Shown piece by piece: positions 1 through 8,667 of a stretch of DNA of 64,000 bases. Source of the DNA: Deltaproteobacteria bacterium (GTDB lineage: Bacteria > Desulfobacterota > Syntrophobacteria > Syntrophobacterales > Syntrophobacteraceae); contig JAKAJS010000010.1 in assembly GCA_021813685.1 (NCBI GenBank), positions 1-64,000 on the forward strand, written 5' to 3'. A program made the position numbers and the translations under genes. Under the pieces are notes generated by a model. The model was not told the origin of the DNA. It worked only from the letters and a program-made list of their open reading frames with translations, and ran no database searches. The number at the start of each line of letters is the position of its first letter. Positions within the stretch are counted from its first letter, which is position 1.

Positions 1-34
1 GCTATTAGAACGGGACAGGGCGGACAACCGGATA

Positions 35-772
35 ATGATTAAGATGCTTAACAAATTACAGACGGCACTTCGCGATTACGCAGAATCTGTCCTTCTGGAA
101 GAAAGATTCGTGTGGGACTTTCCACACGAAGGGCTGCCTCCTACAGTGGTATCAGCTCTGCAAGAAGGTAGTCCTTTCGAAAAAAACATCGCCCTCAAGA
201 ACAGTTTAAAGAGCCATTTAACCTCCAGCGGCTATCCGATTGAGTACTGGATCATCCAAACATGGGGGGGAATTCAAGGATTCAAGCAAAACGGCAAAAA
301 TGATTATAGAATTCGAGAACTTTACCAGCAACTTGGCAAAAAGTCGTTTCCAAACCAGTTATTCGATGTTATATCTTCTCTATCAAAAGTTGCGTCATTT
401 TATGATCCGAATCAATATTCTATTTACGACTCACGAGCCGTATTTAGCCTAAACTGGTTACTACTCAAATCAGGTGCAACACAAAATTTCTTTCATATGC
501 CATCCGGACGTAATAGCAAAATTGCAAAATACGATATGGAGACAATAATAAGATTGAAATGTGGAGACAAGCCTGGCCTATTTGTTGAAAATAGGGAAGC
601 TTATTTTGAATATTGTCATCTTCTTAAGACGCTATCCCCGAGCGTTTGGGATGATTCGGAGCGCAAGATAATGCCGTTTTATCTGGAAATGCTTCTGTTC
701 GTGCTGGGACCGGAGGAAATTGTTGAGGATATTGAAAAATCGTCAACCCTCGATATCAGAGCGGCGGTTTAA
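35..772 (+). CDS. AT-rich hypothetical protein, possible HhH-glycosylase-like fold
   Basis: The 245-residue product is not recognised with certainty. Residues 128-140 (YSIYDSRAVFSLN), just after an FYDP segment, resemble a pattern I associate with OGG-fold or HhH-GPD-like proteins of defence and mobile regions; this is a weak resemblance from memory. No signal peptide or membrane segment is seen. The gene is clearly more AT-rich than everything downstream, which suggests horizontal transfer. A reading frame open from the window edge ends at 40-42 and overlaps this start, so it may follow a cut-off upstream gene. ATG at 35 or 44 could be the start; neither has a strong ribosome binding site. 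Confidence 0.6.
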   Translation: MIKMLNKLQTALRDYAESVLLEERFVWDFPHEGLPPTVVSALQEGSPFEKNIALKNSLKSHLTSSGYPIEYWIIQTWGGIQGFKQNGKNDYRIRELYQQLGKKSFPNQLFDVISSLSKVASFYDPNQYSIYDSRAVFSLNWLLLKSGATQNFFHMPSGRNSKIAKYDMETIIRLKCGDKPGLFVENREAYFEYCHLLKTLSPSVWDDSERKIMPFYLEMLLFVLGPEEIVEDIEKSSTLDIRAAV

Positions 773-831
773 ACGGAAGCAGGAAAGCCGTCGCGGCCAG
801 GATCGAACGGGTAAACGGGTGAGGAGATAAC

Positions 832-1803
832 ATGGGAGCGCGTACATTCGACTGGAAGCCCGTCGACCTTGGCGGGATCAAAACGGTGAGCCTCTATGAG
901 CGGCAAAGCAAGGTGTCCACGGCCGATTTCGCTCATCCGGTGCGGGCTGGCGGCTCTTTTCGCTCTTTTTGGGACTCTCTTCCCTCCATCCTGGCCGCCG
1001 AAGAGATCCGCAGGGCGGCCTCGGCCATAGCCGCAGCGGCCGCAAACCAAAAGACGCTCATCCTGGGAATGGGCGCCCACCCCATAAAGGTCGGACTAAA
1101 CCCCCTGATTATCGATGCGATCGAGCGGGGGGTCTTTTCGGGAATAGCGATGAACGGTGCGGGGATGATCCACGATGTGGAAATCGCCCTGGCGGGGAAG
1201 ACCTCGGAAGACGTCGCGGCGCATCTGGGGCGAGGCGAATTCGGGATGGCCAAAGAGACCGCCGAATTTATCCTCGGCTCCGTTTCCCGGGCGTTTGCAA
1301 AGGGCGGTAAGGGTCTTGGACAGGCGGTCGGCGAGGCCCTTCTCGAAGAGAATACGCCCTTTTCTCAAACGAGCATCCTTGCTGCCGCGGCTCGACTTCA
1401 TCTGCCCGTGACCGTCCACGTCGCGATCGGGACCGACATCATACACATGCACCCGGAAATGGACGGCGCCGCCATGGGCGCGCTCACCCATTACGATTTC
1501 CGCCTGTTTTGCTCGCTTGTTGCGACCCTTCAGAACGGTGTTTTCGTAAACCTGGGGTCTGCTGTGGTGATCCCGGAAGTGTTTCTCAAGGCCGTAAGCG
1601 TGGCCGGAAACCTGGGGGGGGCCCTGCACGGCCTTACGGCCGTAAACATGGACTTTGTGCGCCAGTACAGGCCCCTTGTCAACGTGCTCCAGCGGCCCAC
1701 CATGGAAGGCGGCGTGGGGATCGGCCTTACCGGCCACCACGAAATCATGTTCCCGCTGCTCATGGCCGCGGTGATCGAGCAGATGGACGGGGAGCAAAGC
1801 TGA
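832..1803 (+). CDS. Deoxyhypusine synthase family protein
   Basis: The 323-residue product resembles the bacterial branch of the deoxyhypusine synthase family (NAD-dependent aminobutyl transfer). The core GLNPLIIDAIERG (88-100), NGAGMIHDVEIAL (108-120) and TSEDVA segments match the NAD-binding part of that family, and HVAIGTDIIHMHPEMDG (196-212) follows. Bacteria usually lack eIF5A, so many homologues make homospermidine or act on unknown substrates; the substrate here is unknown. A GAGGAG ribosome site at 821-826 sets the ATG at 832. The gene stands alone, though polyamine genes occur 16 kb away (speD, aguA, aguB). The family call is reasonably safe, the reaction is not. Confidence 0.7.
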   Translation: MGARTFDWKPVDLGGIKTVSLYERQSKVSTADFAHPVRAGGSFRSFWDSLPSILAAEEIRRAASAIAAAAANQKTLILGMGAHPIKVGLNPLIIDAIERGVFSGIAMNGAGMIHDVEIALAGKTSEDVAAHLGRGEFGMAKETAEFILGSVSRAFAKGGKGLGQAVGEALLEENTPFSQTSILAAAARLHLPVTVHVAIGTDIIHMHPEMDGAAMGALTHYDFRLFCSLVATLQNGVFVNLGSAVVIPEVFLKAVSVAGNLGGALHGLTAVNMDFVRQYRPLVNVLQRPTMEGGVGIGLTGHHEIMFPLLMAAVIEQMDGEQS

Positions 1804-1891
1804 ACAGCGAAACCTTTTTCTCGAAAATGGTTCTTGAAATAGTATCCTCGGTTGCCTACTGTTTCTATGGGCTTGATGCAAGGAGATGTCC

Positions 1892-2122
1892 ATGGGACAA
1901 TTTGACCGTATCACCCAACGGCCAGATGTGATGGGCGGCAAAGCATGCATCCGCGGCATGCGGGTCACGGTCGGGATGATCGTCGGCCAGATCGGGGCAG
2001 GTCATAGCATTGATGAAATCCTCTCTGACTACCCGTATCTGGAACGTGAGGATATCATGCAGGCGCTACGCTATGCGGCATGGCGGTCTGAAGAGCGCGA
2101 GGTCGAGTTGACCGGGGCATGA
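1892..2122 (+). CDS. DUF433 family antitoxin (first pair)
   Basis: This 76-residue protein has the DUF433 layout: a short beta start (FDRITQRPDVMGGKACIRG), then MRVTVGMIV and a helical part with the typical DEILSDYPYLEREDIMQALRYAA. DUF433 proteins are small winged-helix DNA binders that act as antitoxins to DUF5615 PIN-like proteins. The Shine-Dalgarno AGGAG at 1881-1885 would overlap an ATG at 1886, so the start is ATG 1892. Its last codons overlap the toxin start (ATGA at 2119-2122), the usual coupling of such pairs. Confidence 0.85.
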   Translation: MGQFDRITQRPDVMGGKACIRGMRVTVGMIVGQIGAGHSIDEILSDYPYLEREDIMQALRYAAWRSEEREVELTGA

Positions 2123-2496
2123 AACTGTTGATCGATATGAATTTGTCCCCGCGCTGGGTAAGTATTCTTGCGGAAGCTGGTTTTGAAGTGATCCACTGGT
2201 CGTCGCTTGGAAGAAGCAACGCGCCCGATACTGAAATTATGAATTTCGCCAGGGCCAACGGATATGTTGTGCTGCCCCACGATTTGGACTTCGGTGCGAT
2301 CCTCGCCGCCACACACGGTGAGAAACCCAGTGTCGTGCAAATACGCTCTGAAGATATCAGCCCGGACGTAACCGGCACGTCGGTTATTGCTGCCTTAAGG
2401 CAGATGACAACGGAGTTGGAGGAGGGTGCCTTGCTCAGTTTCGATCCAAACCGCCCGCGTTTGCGAGTCCTGCCGTTGCGCCCCAAAGTAGAGTAA
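2119..2496 (+). CDS. DUF5615 PIN-like toxin (first pair)
   Basis: This 125-residue product matches the DUF5615 family of compact PIN-like proteins. Acidic residues expected of a PIN-like metal site are present: LLIDMNLSP near the N-terminus (Asp6), then DTEI and HDLDFGAIL (Asp55, Asp57). It is the likely ribonuclease-type toxin of the pair with the upstream DUF433 protein, with which it shares four bases. The frame is intact for the whole family length, unlike the second copy at 30.5 kb. Nuclease activity is inferred from the fold; it is not shown for this protein. Confidence 0.85.
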   Translation: MKLLIDMNLSPRWVSILAEAGFEVIHWSSLGRSNAPDTEIMNFARANGYVVLPHDLDFGAILAATHGEKPSVVQIRSEDISPDVTGTSVIAALRQMTTELEEGALLSFDPNRPRLRVLPLRPKVE

Positions 2497-2498
2497 GA

Positions 2499-3410
2499 TT
2501 ACTCACAGAGCCTTTCACAAACACCCTTTAAACACTTCCTGAGCCAGTTGTGGCCCGGGTCCAGGTGATTGCGGGCGTGCCAGTACTGCATTATGTCGAA
2601 TTGGTGGGTCGTAACCGGAATGGGCAGGATCTTGATCGGAAATCGGTCGATATATTCCCTCGCGACCAACTCCGCAACATTGGCGAGCAGATCCGTTGTG
2701 CCCACCAGGTGAGGGATCGCCACCTCCTGCTCCACCGTGACGCGAATCTTGCGTCTAAAACCTATTTCCGCAAGCTGTTTGTCTATCGCCTCCATGCCGA
2801 ATTCGGAAACGGCCAGCCCGATGAATTCCGCTTCCATGTATTGCTCGAAGCTCAACTCATCGAAGATTGACGGATGGTCTTCTCTCAGAATGCAGACGTC
2901 GCGGTCCCGGAACAGGTGCTGCTGGTGAATGTTGCTGCCGAACTCCTGCCTTACGCCGATCACCAGTTCGATATCCCCGTCATCCAGGGCGATTTTGCGG
3001 CTCTCCATGTTGAGATGAAAAATTCTGATGTTGATATGCGGGGCGCAAGTTCGAATTTCCCGCAGCAGCCTCGGCAGCAGCACCATCATGGGATAGTCCT
3101 GCATGGCGATGTTGAAAGTGCGCATGGAGTGCCCGGGATCGAACGAGCCGTGATCTTCAAAGGTTTTTTCAGCCAGTTCGATGATCTTGTGTACATTCAG
3201 GTGCAACTCCTCAGCTAGCGGCGTGGGGAACATGCGATGACCCTGTCGGACAAAAAGGGGATCGTGGAACAAGGTGCGCAACCGCGTGAGCGCATGACTC
3301 ATGGCCGACTGGGTAAGTCCCAGTCTTCGGCCGGCCAGAGTCAGATTATTTTCCCTGAAGATGGCGTCAAAGACGATGAGCAGGTTGAGATCGAAACCGG
3401 TGAGATTCAT
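2499..3410 (-). CDS. LysR family transcriptional regulator
   Basis: The 303-residue protein has an N-terminal winged helix (residues 1-60, with LAGRRLGLTQSAMSHALTRLR as the recognition part) and a periplasmic-binding-like effector domain. The N-terminus MNLTGFDLNLL aligns with NodD-type regulators, so ATG 3410 is preferred over ATG 3419. It is divergent from rocD, with a palindromic operator between them, so it most likely controls the ornithine/carbamoyl-phosphate operon and itself. The inducer may be an amino acid of that pathway, which is inference. Its stop lies two bases from the end of the DUF5615 gene, in convergent orientation. Confidence 0.9.
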   Translation of the reverse strand: MNLTGFDLNLLIVFDAIFRENNLTLAGRRLGLTQSAMSHALTRLRTLFHDPLFVRQGHRMFPTPLAEELHLNVHKIIELAEKTFEDHGSFDPGHSMRTFNIAMQDYPMMVLLPRLLREIRTCAPHINIRIFHLNMESRKIALDDGDIELVIGVRQEFGSNIHQQHLFRDRDVCILREDHPSIFDELSFEQYMEAEFIGLAVSEFGMEAIDKQLAEIGFRRKIRVTVEQEVAIPHLVGTTDLLANVAELVAREYIDRFPIKILPIPVTTHQFDIMQYWHARNHLDPGHNWLRKCLKGVCERLCE

Positions 3411-3425
3411 ACACTTCATTCGATA

Positions 3426-3473
3426 AATGAATACAATTCATTGGTAATGACAGTTTCGCGGCGACTATATAAT
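3426..3473 (+). promoter_or_regulatory. LysR-type operator and rocD promoter
   Basis: A perfect inverted repeat AATGAAT-ACA-ATTCATT lies at 3426-3442 and continues as ATTCATT-GGT-AATGA, giving three alternating half-sites. A good -10 box TATAAT is at 3468-3473, but there is no good -35 box at the proper distance, as expected for an activator-dependent promoter. The site lies between lysR and rocD, so it probably serves both genes. Confidence 0.65.
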
Positions 3474-3556
3474 GAGGCGTCGATTTTTGTCAACTCTGGC
3501 CCCAAAATTGGGTCTCAAACCATGCACCTGTTTCATGACATCGAAAAGGAGTGGAG

Positions 3557-4777
3557 ATGAAGCTGCAGGACTACCTGGATCTGGAAGAACGCTACGGCGC
3601 CCACAACTATAAGCCTCTGGACGTTGTTTTGCATCGCGGCGAGGGAGTATGGGTCTGGGACGTAGACGGCAACCGTTATCTTGACTGCCTCTCCGCTTAC
3701 TCGGCGGTCAATCAGGGCCACTGCCACCCGCGAATCGTCAAGGCCATGGTCGAGCAGGCCTCTCTTTTGACTCTCACCTCGCGTGCCTTTCGAAATGATC
3801 AGCTCGGTCTGTTTTACGAAGAGTTGTGCACGCTTACCCATTCCCACAAGGTCCTGCCGATGAACAGCGGCGCCGAAGCGGTGGAAACGGCCATAAAGAC
3901 CGTACGCAAATGGGGATATCAGGTCAGGTCCATCCCGGAGGATCAGGCGGAAATCATCGTCTGTCAAAACAATTTTCACGGGCGCACCATCGCTATTGTT
4001 GGATTCAGTACGGATCCCGGCTCCCGAAACGGTTTCGGCCCGTTTGCTCCCGGTTTCAAGATTGTCCCGTTCGGCGATGCGGAGGCTTTCGAGGAGGCGA
4101 TCGGTCCCAATACGGTGGGATTTCTGGTTGAGCCGATTCAGGGAGAAGCGGGTGTCATCATCCCGCCCGCGGGGTATTTGCGAAAGGTTCGAGAGATCTG
4201 TACCCGGCGAGGCATCACGCTGATCCTCGATGAGATCCAGACCGGCCTTGGCCGCACGGGAAAACTTCTGGCAGAAGAGCATGAAGGAATCGAAGCCGAT
4301 TTGACCCTGGTCGGCAAGGCCCTCTCCGGCGGACTCTATCCCGTGTCCGCAGTCCTTTCCAATACGGAGGTGATGAGTGTGCTCCAGCCCGGGGAGCACG
4401 GCAGCACCTTTGGCGGCAACCCCCTGGCCTGCGCCGTGGCCCGTGCGGCCCTGAAAGTGCTGGTGGAAGAAAATATGATCGAAAACGCGGCCGCCATGGG
4501 GAGCTACTTTCTGGAAAGGCTCCGCGAAATCCGCCATCCGATGATCAGGGAGATTCGCGGCAAGGGACTTTTGATCGCCGTGGAGCTTTTGCCGGAAGCC
4601 GGGGGCGCCCGCAGGTATTGCCAGCGGTTGAAGGATCGTGGCCTGCTTTGTAAAGAGACCCACGACAACACTATTCGTTTTGCGCCTCCCCTGGTCATTG
4701 ACCGTAACGTGATCGATTGGGCGATCGAACGCATCGCCGGGGTGTTCGAGGAATCCGGAGACGGGCATGGCAAGTGA
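3557..4777 (+). CDS. rocD: Ornithine aminotransferase (ornithine-oxo-acid transaminase)
   Basis: This PLP enzyme of the class III aminotransferases moves the delta-amino group of ornithine to 2-oxoglutarate and yields glutamate-5-semialdehyde. The 406-residue length fits RocD. Visible marks are [12 protein letters not shown] (about 103-114), the [13 protein letters not shown] cofactor segment (Asp226) and the PLP lysine in [12 protein letters not shown] (Lys254). The Shine-Dalgarno AAGGAG at 3546-3551 favours ATG 3557; a GTG at 3551 lies inside it. The gene heads an operon and overlaps the carbamoyltransferase gene by 11 bases. Acetylornithine aminotransferase is the main alternative, but the context and N-terminus favour ornithine. 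Confidence 0.88.
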   Translation: MKLQDYLDLEERYGAHNYKPLDVVLHRGEGVWVWDVDGNRYLDCLSAYSAVNQGHCHPRIVKAMVEQASLLTLTSRAFRNDQLGLFYEELCTLTHSHKVLPMNSGAEAVETAIKTVRKWGYQVRSIPEDQAEIIVCQNNFHGRTIAIVGFSTDPGSRNGFGPFAPGFKIVPFGDAEAFEEAIGPNTVGFLVEPIQGEAGVIIPPAGYLRKVREICTRRGITLILDEIQTGLGRTGKLLAEEHEGIEADLTLVGKALSGGLYPVSAVLSNTEVMSVLQPGEHGSTFGGNPLACAVARAALKVLVEENMIENAAAMGSYFLERLREIRHPMIREIRGKGLLIAVELLPEAGGARRYCQRLKDRGLLCKETHDNTIRFAPPLVIDRNVIDWAIERIAGVFEESGDGHGK

Positions 4778-5774
4778 GTGGAAAAATCGCAATTTTCTGA
4801 AACTGCTCGATTTCAAACCTGAGGAGATCGCCTTCCTGTTGGACCTTGCCGGTGCGCTGAAGAGTGGTTCGTACGCCGGGGGCGAATCTCGGAAGCTCAA
4901 CGGGAAAAAAGTCGCTCTCATCTTTGAAAAGAGCTCCACCCGAACGCGCTGTGCATTTGAAATCGCGGCCTGTGACCAGGGTGCGCACGTCACGTATCTC
5001 GGCCCTTCGGCTTCGCAGACGGGCGTGAAGGAGTCGCTGAAGGACACCGCCCGGGTGCTCGGGCGGATGTACGACGCAATCGGGTATCGCGCGTTTTCCC
5101 ATGAGGGAGTGGAGGTGCTGGGCAAGTACGCAGGCGTACCTGTCTGGAACGCTCTCTCCGATGAATTTCACCCGACCCAGGTGCTCGCCGATCTCTTGAC
5201 GATGCGGGAACACGGCGAAAAGCCCTTGAACCGGACCGCGCTGGCCTTTGTCGGAGATGCCCGCAATAATATGGGGAATTCACTGTTGGTCGGAGCGGCC
5301 CTGATGGGAATGGATTTTCGGGCGGTGGCGCCTCCAACTCTGCAGCCTCGGCCGGATCTGGTTGCCCGTGCACAACTGATTGCCCGCCTTACCGGAGCGA
5401 GCATCACTGTTACGGATGATCCGCACGGGGGGGTGCGAGGCTGCGACTTTCTTGCAACCGATGTGTGGGTCTCGATGGGAGAGGACCCCGCGCTGTGGGG
5501 CGAACGCATCGAATTGCTGCGGCCCTACCAGGTGAACCGGACGATGCTTGAAAAAACGGGTAATCCCGCCGTGAGATTTCTGCACTGCCTTCCGGCCTTT
5601 CACAATCGTGAGACGGCCATCGGGGAGGAGATCTACCGGAGGTTCGGGCTCGATGGCATGGAGGTGAGCGAGGAGGTTTTCGAATCGCCCGCCGCGCTGG
5701 TTTTTGAGGAAGCAGAAAACAGGGTGCACACCATCAAAGCGGTGATGGTGGCCACCCTGAGCGATTCATTGTAA
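4767..5774 (+). CDS. argF: Ornithine carbamoyltransferase
   Basis: The 335-residue enzyme interconverts ornithine plus carbamoyl phosphate and citrulline plus phosphate. The carbamoyl-phosphate loop SSTRTR (56-61), HPTQ (135-138), the ornithine-side DVWVSMGE (232-239) and HCLPAFH (273-279) are all present, so it should be active and specific for ornithine. GGAG in the end of rocD serves as ribosome site, and the two genes overlap. With carbamate kinase two genes downstream, the natural reading is the catabolic direction (ArcB role): citrulline phosphorolysis to carbamoyl phosphate. Biosynthetic ArgF activity cannot be excluded from sequence. Confidence 0.92.
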   Translation: MASEWKNRNFLKLLDFKPEEIAFLLDLAGALKSGSYAGGESRKLNGKKVALIFEKSSTRTRCAFEIAACDQGAHVTYLGPSASQTGVKESLKDTARVLGRMYDAIGYRAFSHEGVEVLGKYAGVPVWNALSDEFHPTQVLADLLTMREHGEKPLNRTALAFVGDARNNMGNSLLVGAALMGMDFRAVAPPTLQPRPDLVARAQLIARLTGASITVTDDPHGGVRGCDFLATDVWVSMGEDPALWGERIELLRPYQVNRTMLEKTGNPAVRFLHCLPAFHNRETAIGEEIYRRFGLDGMEVSEEVFESPAALVFEEAENRVHTIKAVMVATLSDSL

Positions 5775-5818
5775 GGCGGAAATTACTACACGAAGCAAAA
5801 TCAGGAAGAGGTGCTGCA

Positions 5819-7135
5819 ATGGTGGAAAATGTGATCATCATGGGAGCCGCAGGACGCGACTTCCACAATTTCAACGTCTACTTCAGAGACAACGCGCGCT
5901 ACAACGTCGTCGGATTTACCGCAACCCAGATCCCCGATATCGACGGAAGGCGCTATCCTGCCGAACTGGCCGGCGCCATGTATCCCGAAGGGATACCGAT
6001 CTTTGCCGATACACACCTGGCCGATTTGATCAAGGAACACCGGGTGGACCTGGTGGCTTTTTCGTACAGCGACGTCCCCCACGCCGAAGTCATGCACAAG
6101 GCGTCGATAGTTACGGCCGGCGGCGCCGATTTTATCATTATCGGCGCTCCCTACACGATGATCCCCTCGAAGCGCAAAGTGATCTCCGTCTGTGCGGTGA
6201 GAACCGGGTGCGGAAAATCCCAGACCAGCCGGAAAGTGGTCGGCATACTCCAGAAAGCGGGCAAAAGGGTCGTATCGGTGCGCCATCCCATGCCCTACGG
6301 CGATCTTACCAGGCAGGTCGTCCAGCGCTTCGCCGGCTATGAGGATTTCGACAAGCACGAATGCACCATAGAGGAACGGGAAGAGTATGAACCCATGGTC
6401 GCAATGGGTGTTGTCGTTTATGCGGGAGTCGATTACGGAAAGATCCTGGCGCAGGCCGAAGAAGAGGCTGATGTGATCGTTTGGGACGGCGGCAACAATG
6501 ATACGCCGTTCTACAAACCCGATGTCCACATCGTGGTGTTCGACCCCCACCGACCGGGCCATGAGATCAGCTACCATCCCGGGGAGACCAACATGCTGCT
6601 GGCCGACATAGCCGTGATCAACAAGGTGGACAGCGCGCTTCCCGAAAATGTGGAAAAAGTCCGGCAGACCATTACGCAGCACAATCCGAAAGCCGTCATC
6701 GTGCTTGCCGATTCCAAGGTACTGGCCGAGGATGCGGAAAGGATTCGCGGGAAACGCGTGCTGGTCGTTGAGGACGGACCCACTCTTACCCATGGAGAAA
6801 TGAAATACGGTGCCGGAGTCATTGCGGCGGAGCGGTTCGGTGCTTCGGCCCTGGTCGACCCGCGCCCCTTTCTGGTCGGCTCTCTCAAAGACACCTTTGA
6901 AACCTATCCCGGAATCGGAAAGGTGCTGCCGGCCATGGGCTACAGCAAACAGCAGATACGGGACCTGGAAGCCACCATCAACGGGTGCGATTGCGACCTG
7001 GTGCTGGCCGCGACCCCCATAGACCTGGGCGCGCTTGTTTCCATCGATAAGCCTTGCGTACGGATCCGTTACGAATACGCCGACCATGGCGACCCGACCC
7101 TCGAGGAACTGCTCTTGCGGGCGTTGGGCGACTGA
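5819..7135 (+). CDS. Cyclic 2,3-diphosphoglycerate synthetase-like P-loop GTPase
   Basis: The 438-residue protein looks like archaeal cyclic 2,3-diphosphoglycerate synthetase. It starts with a Rossmann-like part (VIIMGAAGRDFHNFN), followed by a P-loop domain with TGCGKSQTS (129-137), a DGGNND segment, and AVINKVDSA, which resembles the NKxD base-recognition motif of GTPases. A bacterium at moderate temperature is not expected to make cyclic 2,3-diphosphoglycerate. The position between OTCase and carbamate kinase suggests a role tied to carbamoyl phosphate, carbamate or arginine metabolism. I know of no assigned function for this bacterial branch. GAGG before ATG 5819 supports the start. Confidence 0.75.
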   Translation: MVENVIIMGAAGRDFHNFNVYFRDNARYNVVGFTATQIPDIDGRRYPAELAGAMYPEGIPIFADTHLADLIKEHRVDLVAFSYSDVPHAEVMHKASIVTAGGADFIIIGAPYTMIPSKRKVISVCAVRTGCGKSQTSRKVVGILQKAGKRVVSVRHPMPYGDLTRQVVQRFAGYEDFDKHECTIEEREEYEPMVAMGVVVYAGVDYGKILAQAEEEADVIVWDGGNNDTPFYKPDVHIVVFDPHRPGHEISYHPGETNMLLADIAVINKVDSALPENVEKVRQTITQHNPKAVIVLADSKVLAEDAERIRGKRVLVVEDGPTLTHGEMKYGAGVIAAERFGASALVDPRPFLVGSLKDTFETYPGIGKVLPAMGYSKQQIRDLEATINGCDCDLVLAATPIDLGALVSIDKPCVRIRYEYADHGDPTLEELLLRALGD

Positions 7136-7161
7136 AGCGGCCGGGGAAGGGGATTTTTCCC

Positions 7162-8118
7162 ATGGAAGAGGACGCTCCTGTAAAGACCCGAAAACCGATC
7201 CTTCTCATAGCCTTGGGGGGAAACGCCCTCATCCGCAACGGGCAGAAGGGCACGATCGCCGAGCAGTTCGCCAACCTGCGCGAACCGGCTCGGCAGATCG
7301 CCAAACTCTCCGAGTCCTATCGAATTATCATTACCCACGGCAACGGCCCCCAGGTGGGCAATCTGCTGCTGCAGCAGGAATGCTGCAGCGCCGTTCCCCA
7401 ATTGCCGCTGGAAATGCTCGTGGCGCAGACCGAAGGGCAGATCGGCTACATGATCGAGTCGACCCTGGATGAAGCGCTCATGGAAAGGGGAATCGATTAC
7501 CGTCCTCTGGTGACTCTCATTACCTATGTCGTGGTGGACCAGGACGATCCCTCGTTCAAAAACCCGACCAAACCCATCGGACCGGCTTATCTTGAAGCGC
7601 AGGCGGCAACGCTTCCCTATCCCACGGTGAAAACGCACAAGGGCTACAGGCGTGTGGTCGTTTCTCCCAAACCCGTAACGATCGTTGAAAAAAAAGAGAT
7701 CGGCCACCTGATCGATTCGGATTTCATCGTCGTATGCTGCGGCGGAGGCGGTATTCCGGTCGTCAGGCAGGGACGCGCCTTTGCCGGGGTAAATGCGGTG
7801 ATCGATAAGGATCTGGCAAGCGCGCTCCTCGCCTGCGAAGTGGGTGCGGACTTTCTCGTTATCACTACCGATGTCCCGGGGGCCATGCTCCATTACGGCA
7901 CGGCGCGCGAGGAGCTGATCGGCTCCATGTCGGTTTCGGAGGCGCTTCAGTACCTGGACGCCGGCCATTTTGCAAGCGGATCGATGCAGCCCAAAGTCGA
8001 AGCGGCCGTGCAGTTTGTGCAGCACACCAAGAAGCGCGCGGCGATCACGGCGCTCGAAAATATCGAGGCGGCCGTCGAGGCCGGGGCGGCTACACAGGTT
8101 GTCCTCGAAAGGCAGTAG
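7162..8118 (+). CDS. arcC: Carbamate kinase
   Basis: The 318-residue product belongs to the amino-acid kinase fold and carries ALGGNALI at the N-terminus, THGNGPQVG, and CCGGGGIPV further on, the marks of carbamate kinase. In the catabolic direction it makes ATP, ammonia and CO2 from carbamoyl phosphate and ADP. The frame stays open upstream to 7054, but that part overlaps the GTPase gene; ATG 7162 after a GGAAGGGG ribosome site gives the usual family length. It closes the rocD-OTCase-GTPase-arcC operon. No arginine deiminase lies in the window, so citrulline may come from elsewhere. Confidence 0.93.
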   Translation: MEEDAPVKTRKPILLIALGGNALIRNGQKGTIAEQFANLREPARQIAKLSESYRIIITHGNGPQVGNLLLQQECCSAVPQLPLEMLVAQTEGQIGYMIESTLDEALMERGIDYRPLVTLITYVVVDQDDPSFKNPTKPIGPAYLEAQAATLPYPTVKTHKGYRRVVVSPKPVTIVEKKEIGHLIDSDFIVVCCGGGGIPVVRQGRAFAGVNAVIDKDLASALLACEVGADFLVITTDVPGAMLHYGTAREELIGSMSVSEALQYLDAGHFASGSMQPKVEAAVQFVQHTKKRAAITALENIEAAVEAGAATQVVLERQ

Positions 8119-8404
8119 GCAGACGGCGATGGTTCGCCGGGACCAGCCAAGGGCGGCAACCCTCTCCGGCGCAAAAAAACTGGTCAACCCCGAAAAGAGA
8201 TCGTATAGTGTTGTCTTTGTCCGGAAAACCCGATCTCATGCGGGGACTGGGCCGCCCCCCTTTTTCAAGGGAGGACCCGGGTTCGAATCACCCGACGCGC
8301 TCCAGTGTTTCCGGAGGGACACTATCTATAGAGTTGGCCCTTATCCGCTGAAATGTTATTTTTATCCGGTGATAATTCGCTTACGGCTTTCCGAGGAGGT
8401 TTCG

Positions 8405-8644
8405 ATGCCGATATACGAATATGAGTGCTGCGAGTGCTGTGAACAGTTCGAGAAGCTGGTTTTCCGAAGTGACGAGGCGGTGAGCTGCCCCAAGTGCGAA
8501 TCTGCAAACATCCGGAAGAGGATGTCGGTTTGCGGGTTTAAAAGCGGAGGCGACAAGGGGGCGGCAAGCAGCCGGGTGGGCTCGACCACCGCGTCTTCGG
8601 GTTGCGCCGGGTGCGCGGGTGGAAGCTGCGCCTCCTGCCACTAA
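8405..8644 (+). CDS. FmdB family zinc-ribbon protein
   Basis: This small protein (79 residues) opens with MPIYEYECCECCEQFEKL and has a second CPKCES pair near residues 30-35, the four-cysteine zinc ribbon of the FmdB/putative regulatory family. The tail is rich in Gly, Ser and Cys (GCAGCAGGSCASCH), common in this family. GAGGAGGT at 8393-8400 fixes the ATG. It lies 23 bases before hemC and may be co-transcribed with the tetrapyrrole genes. The family has no well-established role. The 286 bases before it hold no gene. Confidence 0.88.
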   Translation: MPIYEYECCECCEQFEKLVFRSDEAVSCPKCESANIRKRMSVCGFKSGGDKGAASSRVGSTTASSGCAGCAGGSCASCH

Positions 8645-8667
8645 CGACCGGAAAGAGGGGAACTTTC

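Noticed and set aside
3533..5125. Minus-strand frame of 530 codons opposite rocD and OTCase
   Set aside because: It is a mirror of two well-supported genes in a GC-rich genome and has no homology or ribosome site. Similar long mirrors exist opposite gpmI (48146-49840) and resB (56267-57625) and were rejected for the same reason.
8276..8306. A tRNA T-arm-like piece (GGTTCGAATC followed by GCGCTCCA)
   Set aside because: The T-stem does not pair well and no acceptor, D-arm or anticodon arm can be folded upstream. It may be a tRNA remnant, or chance; it is not called as a tRNA.
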